From the NCBI RefSeq assembly GCF_003048875.2, contig NZ_CP049264.1, positions 1,240,001-1,304,000 of the forward strand: 64,000 nucleotides of DNA, read 5' to 3'. The stretch is from Campylobacter concisus (lineage in GTDB: Bacteria > Campylobacterota > Campylobacteria > Campylobacterales > Campylobacteraceae). The position numbers were made by a program, and so were the translations under genes. Below, piece by piece: positions 55,455 to 64,000 of the stretch (its first letter is position 1; each line of letters opens with the position of its first letter). The notes below the pieces were generated by a model. It did no database searches. It was given only the letters and a program-made list of their open reading frames with translations, and was not told the origin of the DNA.

Positions 55455-57437
55455 TTAAAACCTCTTCTTCCTAACCTCTTCAACTATAGCTTTAGCCATC
55501 TCATCTACTTCTGATGTTACTTCGTTTGCTTGGTTTGCAATTACAACGTTTTTCTTTTGTTAGATTATCTATTTGAGCAACTGATTGATTTATCATATTT
55601 ATACCTTCGCTTTGCTCTTTGATTGATTCACTCATCTCATTTATTGATTGAGCTAATACATTTGTATTTGCTTCTATCTCACCTAGAGATTTTTGAGTTC
55701 TTTCAGCTAGTTTTCTTACTTCATCAGCAACGACGGCAAATCCTCTGCCGTGCTCTCCTGCACGTGCAGCTTCAATTGCAGCATTAAGAGCAAGTAGATT
55801 TGTTTGATCTGCTATATCTCTAATAATAGTTATGATGTTTTTTTAATTTCATCACTTTGTCTTATAACATCAGCTGTCTTTTGAGAGATGGCATTCATTG
55901 AGCTAGACATTTGCTCAACTGCAGCTGCTGATTCTTGTAAGCTATTTGCTTGAGTGTTTGCTGAGCTTGCTACTTTAGATACTGAGCTTGCTAGAAGTTT
56001 AGCTTTTTCTTCTAGTACTTGAGCTTGGTTTAGATTGTCATTTAGCATTTTAGATATTTCTATGCCAAGAGAGTTTATACCACTTGCTATCTTACCATCA
56101 TCATCAAGTCTTTTTGTAAAGTCTTGGTTTTTATAAGTGCTAAGTAAATTTAATACATCTTTACCATTACTTGAGATTGCATTTTTAAGAGCAAGCTGCA
56201 AATCTTTAAATGTGCTTTTTAGTTGATTTAGTGCTGGGTTATTAGTATCAGCTTCTAGACTTGCTTCATAGTTGCCATCTTTTATCTCATTTACAAAGGT
56301 GTTGGCTTTTTGGATGAAGGTGTTTTCTTTTTCTTTAGATGTTTGGATCTTTTGGATGTTGTCGTTTATAAGAGAAGACATAACGCCAAATTCATCTTTT
56401 GAAACGATATTTGACTTAACTGGCTCTTTGATCTCGTAGTTTAGGAATTTAAAGAACGAAATAAGCGAATCAGATATCTTTGAGAGTGGCTTAAGTGATC
56501 TACTAACGATAAATATAAGAAGCGCTACGATAACTATTATAAATATAACTGATGAGATGACTTGTGAGACAAGCGTTTTACTAAGGCTTCCGTCATAATC
56601 GCTCCAAGAGTTTGCAGAGCATACAAGCCAGTTTGCTTGATCGTAAAGCTCGCAAGCAAGAAGTCTCTCTGTGCCTCTAAGATTATAAGTAAATGTTTTA
56701 TCGCCATTTTTCTTATACTCATTTGAGTAGTCATCAATGATCTTCATAGCTTCGCTAGCATCAGATAAAACAAGATCCTTATGAACAAAATGAATTATCT
56801 TTTTATGCTCTAGATCAAATAGTGCTATTGCGCTACTTGGAGTTGGTTTTATCTTATTAAGCTCATTATCAAGCTTATCTATGCCCATATCCACGCCAAA
56901 TACACCAACAACCTTGCCATCAACAACTATCTTTTTAGCGATAGTTAAATTTAAGCCACCAGCTGAGCTTGTGTATGGAGCTGAAAAGATGATGCCCTCT
57001 TTTGCAATAGCGTCCTTGTACCAGCCTTTAACCCTCGCATCATAGTTTTTTCTCTGATCAAAAACCATAAATTTACGCTCTTTACCATCAAGCACAGCGT
57101 TATAAACAGCACCATCAGCTGCATAGCCAAAGTAAAACTCAGAAAAATCAGTAACTTGCGCTGCGTTCATCAGCACTTTTTCTAAAGCCTCTTTGTCATC
57201 TAAAATTTGCGGATGCGCCTCGATGTAACTAGCAAAATTTTGAACGGCTGCAAGCTTATCTTCAAAAAATGCATTCATATAAAACTGCAAAATTTTTGAA
57301 GCTGAAGTCTTAGACTCCTTTGCTAGATCATAAATCCTCTCCTTGGTATTTGTGTAATTCACCGTTGAAAACACGCCAAGTGAGACAACTAAAAGCACTA
57401 CGATAATGAGTGCTATCTTGTTTGCTGCTTTTTTCAT
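55455..57437 (-). pseudogene. Methyl-accepting chemotaxis protein with dCache sensor, interrupted by two single-base frameshifts
   Basis: The N-terminus has a membrane helix (IALIIVVLLVVSLGVFS). A dCache-like sensor follows, with FYFGYAADG, NYDARVKGWYKDAI, FSAPYTSSAGGLNLTIAK and GVFGVDMGIDKL, then a second helix. The signalling domain contains SANTQANSLQESAAAVEQM and, after the first break, [20 protein letters not shown]. One missing A at the T7 run 55838-55844 (plus strand) ends the first frame after DEIKKTS. A second missing base in the T run near 55549-55558 must be restored to reach the true end IVEEVRKKRF (stop 55455-55457). Start ATG at 57437 has an AGGG site. Confidence 0.85.
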
Positions 57438-57550
57438 AAACAAAATCCCTTTGTGTAAATTTTATGTTTATATCGGCAAAAATTTTTTATGGTTAATAGC
57501 TATTTACAATTATTTAGGTGTGAAATTTCAAGCTAAATTTCATATAAAAC

Positions 57551-58120
57551 TTAGTTTTTAGCATCTGCTAAAACAAGCGCAAAAAGCACATCAATGCCTG
57601 CTTTTTGAAGTGTATCTCTAGCTTCTAGTATCGTTGTGCCAGTGGTTACGATGTCATCGACTAAGATAACTGGCGCGGTGATCTTTTTTAAAATTTTAAA
57701 ATTTCTTGGATTGTTTTGTCTAAATTTAAGATCCTTGCCGCTGTAGCTAACACTGCTTGTCGCATGCAAAGCGTGAAAGATAGGTTTAAGGTTTTTAGCA
57801 CGAAGTTCATTTGCCAAAATAGCCGTGTGCGAGTAGCCGTGATGCACTCTATCATCTATCGGCAGGGCGTAAATTTGCTCTGGGAAGCTAAAGCTTTTAG
57901 CAAATTTCTTAAATGCAAATTTGGCTAAATTTTTATAGATAAAAAGTCCGTGCATTTGGTGCTTTGAGTGGATGAGCTCTTTGATCTCAGAGTAGCCGTA
58001 GAAGCTATAAATTTTAAAGCCCTCTAGCTCTCTTACCAAAGGGCTTGGCTCGCTTAAAATTTGCGAGCAGGTTTTACAAAATGTCTTTAGCGTAAAGCTC
58101 TTGCAAAACGCACAAAACAT
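57551..58120 (-). CDS. ComF family protein (phosphoribosyltransferase fold)
   Basis: The 189-residue protein has an N-terminal zinc-ribbon-like Cys set (FCAFCKSF, FCKTCSQIL) and a C-terminal PRTase domain. The latter shows YALPIDDRVHHGYSHTAIL, RQNNPRNFKI and VILVDDIVTTGTTILEARD, the PRPP-binding loop. ComF is required for DNA uptake in several naturally transformable bacteria, where it helps bring single-stranded DNA into the cytoplasm. It overlaps the lipoprotein gene upstream by one base. Four Cys fit one metal ion. The family call is firm; the transformation role is by homology. Confidence 0.9.
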   Translation of the reverse strand: MFCAFCKSFTLKTFCKTCSQILSEPSPLVRELEGFKIYSFYGYSEIKELIHSKHQMHGLFIYKNLAKFAFKKFAKSFSFPEQIYALPIDDRVHHGYSHTAILANELRAKNLKPIFHALHATSSVSYSGKDLKFRQNNPRNFKILKKITAPVILVDDIVTTGTTILEARDTLQKAGIDVLFALVLADAKN

Positions 58121-58677
58121 CAGCTATTTAAGATAGCGATCGCAGAGCGTTTAACGGCGTCGTTGATGATGTCTGTTAAGAATGGCTTAAACGCTCCGCC
58201 AGTGCGAACTAGCTCAAATTTGGTTTGGTTGTTTGAGATATTTTTGATGATGCTTTGATCGCCTTTTTGGATTTTCAAAGTGATCTTTATCTTGCCCTTT
58301 GTGTTGTCGCTGCCATATCCGCTCATATTTGCTTCAAATTCGTTTATGAAAACTTCAACCACGACGCCACCCATGCCATTTACATTTGCGCCACGTGCCG
58401 CAAGCTCTCTTTTAAGGGAGTCGCTAAAGTAAGTCGCAAGATCATTTTGAAGCACGACATACTCTTTTACAGTGCCTCTACCATCGGTTATAGTTGCAAT
58501 AGTGCTTTTGTTTTTGCGACTATCATGCACCGCACTTATATAGACTTCAAGGCCGTTAGCTTGCTGACTTGCAGCAGTTTTGTAAGGATCGAAGGCAACT
58601 ACTGTCTGAGTAGGCGCACAACCGCTCAAGAATAGGACAAAAAGTCCAAAGATAGCTAGAAATTTAAATTTACTCAT
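58120..58677 (-). CDS. YajG-like lipoprotein
   Basis: The 185-residue protein has a lipobox (LFLSGCAPTQ). A domain follows with LEVYISAVHDSRKNKSTIA, DLATYFSDSLKRELAARG and GVVVEVFINEFEANMSG, resembling YajG-family outer-membrane lipoproteins. Function is unknown. The ATG at 58677 has AAGGA at a normal distance; an in-frame ATG at 58692 lacks this. The gene is 11 bases downstream of another lipoprotein gene. Confidence 0.65.
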   Translation of the reverse strand: MSKFKFLAIFGLFVLFLSGCAPTQTVVAFDPYKTAASQQANGLEVYISAVHDSRKNKSTIATITDGRGTVKEYVVLQNDLATYFSDSLKRELAARGANVNGMGGVVVEVFINEFEANMSGYGSDNTKGKIKITLKIQKGDQSIIKNISNNQTKFELVRTGGAFKPFLTDIINDAVKRSAIAILNS

Positions 58678-58688
58678 AATTTTTCCTT

Positions 58689-59411
58689 TCAAAGTTTAGT
58701 GATCTCATCAGCCACTTTTATGGCAGCTTGTTTGACTAAAAGCGCGATAAAGAAGTCAAACTGACCGCTTCTTGACGCCTCAAGCTCCTCCACGTGGTGT
58801 CTAGTCGAGACAGGAATTCGTTTTTTGAAATTTATATCTGAAAGCACAAGCTCGCCATATAGATGTCCGTTTAAAATTTCAGAGCTTCTAGAGTAAGTGC
58901 CTCTAAGCTCGTCAAATCTAAAATCAAGCCTATATGTATAAGGTGATGTTTGCGTATCCACGACAACGATGCCGCGCGAATTTAGCTCACGTTTTAAAAA
59001 CATATAAAAGAGCACTTCAAGGCGTGGATTTGAGTTAAAGACTACGCCGCTACCATCTTCTCTTGTGTAGTAAATCGACCTTGCGCTGCTTCTAGCATCC
59101 ACGATCCTATGAAAATATACCTTCTTTAGCCCGACATTTATATCGATCATATTTTTTTCTAGGCAGCAGTTTATCGCCACGTCGCTTCTATACTTGACGC
59201 CATTTATAAAGACGCCATCGCCCCTGCCCCTGCAAGCGCTACAGTCAGCTGGGATCCTCATGACCTCTTCAAAATAGGTCTTATCTTCGCTACTTATGCT
59301 TGCACTTTGCACGCCGTCTATGCCCTCGCACGATAGACAAAGGCTAGCTTTTGCCACGCAGCCAGTTAGAAAGACGGCTGCAAAAATTGCTAATAATGTC
59401 GCTCTTAGCAT
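58689..59411 (-). CDS. Hypothetical lipoprotein with two CxxCxG motifs
   Basis: The 240-residue protein has a lipobox (VFLTGCVAK, Cys18). Two motifs of the form CxxCxG follow: CLSCEGIDG (Cys25 and Cys28) and CSACRGRGDG (Cys57 and Cys60). A Cys pair (INCCLEKN) also follows. CxxCxGxG repeats bind zinc in DnaJ, so a metal site is possible but in an exported protein disulfides are as likely. The second half, with LEVLFYMFLKRELNSRGIVVV and YRLDFRFDELRG, resembles the downstream lipoprotein in layout. I do not recognise the family. It overlaps the tautomerase gene by 7 bases. Confidence 0.6.
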   Translation of the reverse strand: MLRATLLAIFAAVFLTGCVAKASLCLSCEGIDGVQSASISSEDKTYFEEVMRIPADCSACRGRGDGVFINGVKYRSDVAINCCLEKNMIDINVGLKKVYFHRIVDARSSARSIYYTREDGSGVVFNSNPRLEVLFYMFLKRELNSRGIVVVDTQTSPYTYRLDFRFDELRGTYSRSSEILNGHLYGELVLSDINFKKRIPVSTRHHVEELEASRSGQFDFFIALLVKQAAIKVADEITKL

Positions 59412-59635
59412 TTCACTTCCTTTTGCTCTTTTTGTTTTTTGCGGAGATTTTTCACGCTCTCGCCTGCGATGCCGTAGTTGTTCGTATCGATCTCATCGAT
59501 AATGACAACGGTATTTTTAGCGCTTCTGCCTAAAATTTCGCTGATCAAATTTGTAACTCCGCTTATCATCTTCTCTTTTTGCTCCACACTTGGGCTATCA
59601 CCCTCTTTTGTCACGCAAATTTTCACAAACGGCAT
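59405..59635 (-). CDS. 4-oxalocrotonate tautomerase family protein
   Basis: The 76-residue protein starts MPFVKICVTKEGDSPSVEQK, so Pro2 becomes the N-terminal catalytic base after Met removal, the hallmark of the family. VTNLISEILGRSAKNTVVI and IDEIDTNNYGIAGES complete the beta-alpha-beta unit with extra Lys/Glu-rich tail. The physiological substrate is unknown. The ATG at 59635 has GGAG upstream; a longer frame to 59740 is not supported, because catalysis needs the Pro next to the start. Confidence 0.88.
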   Translation of the reverse strand: MPFVKICVTKEGDSPSVEQKEKMISGVTNLISEILGRSAKNTVVIIDEIDTNNYGIAGESVKNLRKKQKEQKEVKC

Positions 59636-59807
59636 AGCACTCCTTTTTGTAAATTTAGTATTTAAACCTATAAAAACAGCATAAGACAAGTCATAATGTC
59701 GTGAGATGATTTTGGATGTTGCGCATAAATTTTCGATCAAGATAGGACAAATAGTCCATCGAAGAGAGAAAATTTAAAGCTCATTCAAAAGCGCTCACGG
59801 CACGCCG

Positions 59808-61598
59808 CTAGTCTATTTTTAGGACGGATAAAAACGCCTCCTGCGGCAAATTCACCTTTCCTATCGCCTTCATACGTTTTTTACCCTCTTTTTGCTTTTC
59901 TAGCAACTTCCTCTTACGCGTGATATCGCCGCCGTAACACTTGGCTGTGACGTTTTTGCCCATTGATTTTACGGTTTCTCGGGCGATTATTTTGTTGCCG
60001 ATACTCGCTTGTATCGCCACCTCAAAGAGCTGACGCGGGACGATCTCTTTCATCGCCTTTACGAAGTCCCTGCCCTTTGTTTGCGCCTTGCTCTCAGGCA
60101 CGATGATAGAGAGCGCATCGACCGTCTCGCCGGCCACTTTGACATCAAGCTTCACTAGATCGCCCACGCGGTAGTCGCTTGGCTCGTAGTCAAAGCTCGC
60201 GTAGCCTTTGGTGCTTGACTTTAGCTTGTCGTAAAAGTCCATCACGATCTCGTTCATCGGTATGTCATACTCGAGTAAAACGCGGTCAGTCGTGATGTAG
60301 TCCATCTTCGTTTGTATGCCGCGGCGGTTGTTTAAAAGCGTGATGATGTTGCCCAAAAACTCGCTTGGCGTGATGATAGTCGCTTTCACGTATGGCTCAA
60401 GGATTGAGTCTATTTTATTGACTGGTGGCAGCTGGCTTGGGTTTTGGATCTTTAAATTTAGCCCATCAGTTTGGATGACTTCATAAGTCACAGTCGGCGC
60501 TGTGGCGATGAGATCAAGGTCAAATTCGCGCTCCAGCCTCTCTTTGACGACCTCCATGTGAAGAAGACCTAAAAAGCCAACCCTAAAGCCAAATCCAAGT
60601 GCGACCGAGGTCTCTGGCTCGTAGCTAATAGAGCTGTCATTTAGCTTTAGCTTATCTAGCGCGTCACGCAGATCTTCAAATTTATCAGTTTCTATTGGAT
60701 AAAGTCCCGCAAAAACAAACGGCTTAGCCCTCTCAAAGCCGCCAACTGGCTCTTTTAGAGGATTTCTTGACTGCGTTATCGTATCTCCAACTTGCACGTC
60801 GCTAACGTTTTTAAGCCCCAAAACCACGATGCCAACCTCGCCAGCGCTAAGCGTTTTGGTCTTGATCGGAGCTATAGGATTTGGATACATGAGGTCTAGC
60901 ACGATGTGTTTTTTGCCCGTGCCCATGACCAAAATTTCATCATTTTTTGAAATTTCACCATCATAAACACGCACAAGAGCAAGCGCGCCAAGGTAGTTGT
61001 CAAACCAACTATCGTAGATTAGCGCCTTTGTAGGCTTGCTTACGTCGCCATTTGGCGCAGGGATCCTCATGATGATCGCTTCAAGCAGCTCCTTTATGCC
61101 AACGCCTGTTTTTGCGCTCACTTCGATCGCTCCTGAGCAGTCAAGTCCGATGATGTGCTCGATCTCGTCTTTTACCCTAGCGGGGTCAGCCGCTGGTAGG
61201 TCGATCTTGTTGATGACTGGGATGATCTCTAGGTTGTTTTCAAGTGCGATATAGACGTTTGCGATGGTTTGCGCCTCTACGCCCTGGCTAGCATCCACGA
61301 CAAGCAGTGCGCCCTCGCAGCTAGCTAGACTACGGCTCACCTCGTAGCTAAAATCAACGTGTCCTGGGGTGTCTATCAAATTTAGAACAAAATTTTCGCC
61401 ATTTAGTGCGTAGTTTAGGCGGACAGACTGGGCTTTGATCGTGATGCCACGCTCTTTTTCGATGTCCATCGTGTCCATGATTTGCGAGCTCATCTCACGG
61501 TCACTTACGGCGCCGCACTCCTGAATGAGACGGTCAGCAAGCGTGCTTTTGCCGTGGTCGATGTGAGCGATGATGCTAAAGTTTCTAATGTTTTTCAT
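59808..61598 (-). CDS. lepA: Elongation factor 4 (LepA)
   Basis: The 596-residue translational GTPase has G1 [17 protein letters not shown], switch [14 protein letters not shown]3 [14 protein letters not shown] and G4 [11 protein letters not shown]. It also has the LepA-specific C-terminal region ([39 protein letters not shown]). LepA is involved in ribosome function under stress and in initiation or assembly in E. coli. Length and all motifs are normal. Preceded by a short gap with no clear promoter. Confidence 0.97.
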   Translation of the reverse strand: MKNIRNFSIIAHIDHGKSTLADRLIQECGAVSDREMSSQIMDTMDIEKERGITIKAQSVRLNYALNGENFVLNLIDTPGHVDFSYEVSRSLASCEGALLVVDASQGVEAQTIANVYIALENNLEIIPVINKIDLPAADPARVKDEIEHIIGLDCSGAIEVSAKTGVGIKELLEAIIMRIPAPNGDVSKPTKALIYDSWFDNYLGALALVRVYDGEISKNDEILVMGTGKKHIVLDLMYPNPIAPIKTKTLSAGEVGIVVLGLKNVSDVQVGDTITQSRNPLKEPVGGFERAKPFVFAGLYPIETDKFEDLRDALDKLKLNDSSISYEPETSVALGFGFRVGFLGLLHMEVVKERLEREFDLDLIATAPTVTYEVIQTDGLNLKIQNPSQLPPVNKIDSILEPYVKATIITPSEFLGNIITLLNNRRGIQTKMDYITTDRVLLEYDIPMNEIVMDFYDKLKSSTKGYASFDYEPSDYRVGDLVKLDVKVAGETVDALSIIVPESKAQTKGRDFVKAMKEIVPRQLFEVAIQASIGNKIIARETVKSMGKNVTAKCYGGDITRKRKLLEKQKEGKKRMKAIGKVNLPQEAFLSVLKID

Positions 61599-61687
61599 GA
61601 AATCCCTAGTTAAATTTTAGGCGATTTTATAAAAAAAATCGTTAAAGTTGAGTAAAAATGAGTTTGCTAGGCTAGCAAGGCTTAAAT

Positions 61688-62083
61688 TTAAAGCTCAAAT
61701 TTAGCTCTTAAAATTTTACGCAGATCACAGAGCACAACGCAAAGCGAATATAAAAAATAGGCGTAAGCCACAAGCGGCAAAAAAATAAGAAAACCTGAAG
61801 CATAAACTAAAGCACTAAGCATGTATGTCGCATTTGCAAGCGCTGGCACGTGATAAGTCCAAAGCTCTGGTTGTTCAAACGGAGCATCTATGGCATTAAA
61901 ATATAGAGCAAAATTTAACCCTAACAACAAAATAAATATATAGCCCTTTTTCATACAAAATAGAGCGCAGATCAAGGCTACTACAAAATTTACTGCGATA
62001 AGAGGAACTATGACACTGCCCATAAAAGTGCAAAACAAACCCATAGCCACGACCATTAGATATTCATTTTTTATGCGAAACAT
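61688..62083 (-). CDS. Small hypothetical membrane protein
   Basis: The 131-residue protein is mostly hydrophobic, with about four membrane segments: LMVVAMGLFCTFMGSVIVPL, AVNFVVALICALFCM, YIFILLLGLNFALYF and ALVYASGFLIFLPLVAYAYF. No known family is recognised. It is oriented with the CDF exporter upstream (26-base gap), so cotranscription is likely. It may be a recent or lineage-specific gene. Confidence 0.55.
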   Translation of the reverse strand: MFRIKNEYLMVVAMGLFCTFMGSVIVPLIAVNFVVALICALFCMKKGYIFILLLGLNFALYFNAIDAPFEQPELWTYHVPALANATYMLSALVYASGFLIFLPLVAYAYFLYSLCVVLCDLRKILRAKFEL

Positions 62084-62109
62084 TAAATTTAAACCTTTTG
62101 CGTCAAATT

Positions 62110-63033
62110 TTAGTGATGATGCCCAAAATGTTCGTCCTTATGCGCGCTTTTTAGCTCGCAGATGAGATCGTCTTTATGTCCAAGGCTCTCACTCTCAAAC
62201 TGAAGCGTGACATGGCCGATGCCTGCGTGAGAAAGCTCGTGCTCGATCTGCTTTATCATCTTTGAAATTTCAGCCACGCTTAGCGCATCATCCACCACCA
62301 CATGGGCTATGAGCGCATTTGTGCCAGCATTTATCGCCCAGATATGCAGGTCATGCACGATTTTAACGCCATCTACGCCCTTTATAACGCCTAAAATTTC
62401 ATCCGTATCAAGCTTAAGCGGCACTGCTTCGATCAGGATATTAAAGCTATCTTTTAGCAAGTTAGCGCCACTTTTTATGATGAGTAGCGAGACAAAGATA
62501 CTTGCGATGCTATCGGCCTGCGTGAAGTTAAATTTCATCACAAGAAGTGCCGCGACGATGGCACCAACCGAGCCAAGCGTGTCGCCAAGCACGTGCAAAT
62601 AAGCACCTTTCATGTTTAAATTTTCTTTTGTATCAGCGCTTTTATGCATATAAATGGCTACGACTAAATTTACCACAAGCCCCAAAATACTAACAAAAAG
62701 CATCGTTTTAGCCTCGATCTGCGGCTCGTTAAAAAGCCTGATGATAGCTTCAACTACGACAAAGATAGCCAGCGCGATAAGAGCGATGGCATTTATGAAA
62801 GCAGCGATGATCTCGACCCTTTTGTAGCCAAAGGTCTTTTGTAAATTTGCCCTTTTTTCTGCGATCTTAAAAGCGACCAGCGACAAAAAGAGAGCCGCAG
62901 AATCTGAGAGCATGTGAAATGCGTCGCTAATGAGCGCAAGCGAGTTTGAAACGAAGCCAAAAACGGCCTCAACTATCATAAACGTGAAAATTAGAAAAAA
63001 TGAATTTCTAAGAACGCTCTTATTGTGCATCAT
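62110..63033 (-). CDS. Cation diffusion facilitator, ZitB/CzcD-type zinc exporter
   Basis: The 307-residue protein has six membrane segments. Transmembrane metal-site motifs are visible as LALISDAFHMLSDSAALF (HxxxD) and LHVLGDTLGSVGAIV (HxxxD). The C-terminal domain has LKLDTDEILGVIKGVDGVK, VHDLHIWAINAGTNALIAHV and a His-rich end (KDEHFGHHH). CDF proteins exchange protons for zinc or related divalent ions, lowering cytoplasmic levels. It overlaps the upstream ABC membrane-domain gene by 14 bases. Confidence 0.9.
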   Translation of the reverse strand: MMHNKSVLRNSFFLIFTFMIVEAVFGFVSNSLALISDAFHMLSDSAALFLSLVAFKIAEKRANLQKTFGYKRVEIIAAFINAIALIALAIFVVVEAIIRLFNEPQIEAKTMLFVSILGLVVNLVVAIYMHKSADTKENLNMKGAYLHVLGDTLGSVGAIVAALLVMKFNFTQADSIASIFVSLLIIKSGANLLKDSFNILIEAVPLKLDTDEILGVIKGVDGVKIVHDLHIWAINAGTNALIAHVVVDDALSVAEISKMIKQIEHELSHAGIGHVTLQFESESLGHKDDLICELKSAHKDEHFGHHH

Positions 63034-63913
63034 TGTCCTTCTTTTGGGCGTCGATCCTCTTGCCGATATCTTTTAAATTTGAAAATTCCTCGATGAGTTT
63101 TGGTGAGTCGTCAAGGCTGATGACAAAATTCCATATATAAGTCATCACAGAGTAGATGTGGCCGGCATTTGTCTGCTGCGAGCTTAGCACTATTATCGCC
63201 ACCAAAAAGAGCAACGAAGCGCTAATACCGATGATAAAATAGCTCATCGCCTCCCTATTTGAGATCGCTATACGAAATTTAGAAACGACGTCGTAGTGCC
63301 TATTTAGCGTGCTTTTGTTAAAAGCACCTATCACCTTTGCCTCTTTTTCTAGGCGGTCATTTAAGCGAAGATAAAGGTCGTCATTTTTCTTGATATATCT
63401 TGGTAAAAATATAAGAAAAAAGGTCATCACTACAAAGCACGCCACAGCGACCTTTGGCTCGACAAAGATGAGCATAAACGCTGAGCCGATGATCGAAACG
63501 ACCGATGTAAAAAACATAGGAAAATGCGTCTCAAAGAAATTTACAAACTCTCGCGAGAGCGCTACTCTGGCGATGATAGCGGAGTCGTCTTTGGCATTTT
63601 GTTTTTCATTCATGATGACATTTACAGCAAGCTTTGCGTAGATATTTGCAAAAACTTGCGTATCCACGCGGCGCCTAATGGCTCCTACAAGCCACGCTAT
63701 GAGCACAAAAAGTGCATAAATGAGGGCATTTAACGTGTTTCCTTGCATGATTGCGTTGATCGCAAAGCCCGCAAATATCGGATAAGCAAGAAAAAGTCCG
63801 TTCTCTGCTAGCACCAAAGCAAAGGTCAAAATGAGCTTTTTGTTGTGCTCGGTAGCTATGCTCTTTAGCGTTTTAAAGGCGTTATTTTGCAAATTTTGAC
63901 TCCAAGTTATCAT
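63020..63913 (-). CDS. ABC transporter six-transmembrane domain protein without ATPase domain
   Basis: The 297-residue protein resembles the membrane half of an ABC exporter: LAENGLFLAYPIFAGFAINA, ALIYALFVLIAWLVGAI, FFTSVVSIIGSAFMLIFV and VACFVVMTFFLIFLPRYI, with a long cytoplasmic helix. No nucleotide-binding domain follows in the same frame. The sequence ends in the linker GKRIDAQKKDNDAQ, so it is a stand-alone membrane subunit, perhaps using an ATPase made elsewhere. It is cotranscribed with the zinc exporter gene. Confidence 0.7.
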   Translation of the reverse strand: MITWSQNLQNNAFKTLKSIATEHNKKLILTFALVLAENGLFLAYPIFAGFAINAIMQGNTLNALIYALFVLIAWLVGAIRRRVDTQVFANIYAKLAVNVIMNEKQNAKDDSAIIARVALSREFVNFFETHFPMFFTSVVSIIGSAFMLIFVEPKVAVACFVVMTFFLIFLPRYIKKNDDLYLRLNDRLEKEAKVIGAFNKSTLNRHYDVVSKFRIAISNREAMSYFIIGISASLLFLVAIIVLSSQQTNAGHIYSVMTYIWNFVISLDDSPKLIEEFSNLKDIGKRIDAQKKDNDAQ

Positions 63914-63962
63914 AAATTTTTCGTAAATTCTAGCCTAAATTTGCAAATTTTGATAATTTTTA

Positions 63963-64000
63963 GTTGTAACTCTTGACATTACAACAAAAAATCACTATAC
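63963..64000 (+). promoter_or_regulatory. Promoter with operator-like inverted repeat at the window edge
   Basis: TTGACA (63973-63978), a 17-base spacer and TATAC (63996-64000, cut by the end) form a consensus promoter running rightward. GTTGTAA (63963-63969) and TTACAAC (63979-63985) are perfect inverted arms straddling the -35. The regulated gene lies outside the window. Confidence 0.5.

Overview
The window is chromosomal DNA of a Campylobacter-type bacterium (class Campylobacteria). The evidence is AT-rich DNA saturated with AAATTTA-like strings, TATAAT -10 boxes mostly without a clear -35, FliW and a CbrR-like GGDEF regulator, and gene order. From memory of the C. jejuni map, 204-7697 and 20723-36028 correspond to the Cj0630-Cj0652 block (holA, rnr, ilvC, dprA, ruvX, ppa, adk, aspS, nadK, recN, cbrR, tatD, mltD-like, rlpA, kdsC, lptC, lptA, engB, PBP2). 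Likewise 7775-20013 resembles rpsF-ssb-rpsR-lon-bamD-fliW-ctsT. The accessory genes and the lack of an exact match to C. jejuni suggest a C. concisus-like species; the species call is an inference.

Layout. 1-9050: core genes for DNA processing (ruvX, dprA, holA), branched-chain amino acids (ilvC), RNA decay (rnr) and the S6-SSB-S18 operon. 9085-9440: a degenerate 131-bp tandem repeat. 9558-16827: hpf, then a leftward operon with a 1402-residue exported protein and three type II/IV pseudopilins, then fliW. 16940-20051: bamD and lon with a terminator. 20052-20722: a structured non-coding stretch with two 300-bp-spaced nested inverted repeats and a G-quadruplex-like tract. 20723-32323: a long, mostly overlapping leftward gene series for cell wall and LPS export (PBP2, an MreD-like protein, lptA, lptC, kdsC, rlpA, mltD-like), then tatD, a diguanylate cyclase, recN and nadK. 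32416-36062: aspS, adk, a BOF protein and ppa.

From tRNA-Met (36153) onward the gene content is largely accessory. It holds an S6-type serine protease autotransporter and a three-gene cluster made of a Tat-exported binding protein, a NapH-like polyferredoxin and a NifB-like radical SAM protein. Two tandem large secreted proteins follow, sharing an N-terminal retention-type module, a central PA14-like domain and a C-terminal module. tRNA-Phe (50432) precedes a two-component system with a PepSY protein. A degraded gene, tRNA-Asn (55160) and a chemoreceptor broken by two single-base frameshifts come next. The window ends with comF, two lipoproteins, a tautomerase, lepA, a zinc-type CDF exporter and an ABC membrane domain.

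The best candidate for an undescribed system is 40307-42799. It carries NifB signature motifs, including those NifB uses for auxiliary Fe-S clusters, together with a membrane Fe-S electron carrier and a Tat-exported molybdate-binding-like protein. No nitrogenase gene is visible in the window. The paired retention-module proteins, the pseudopilin/giant-protein operon and the nested repeats also deserve attention. No CRISPR array, rRNA, integrase or intact insertion sequence was seen.
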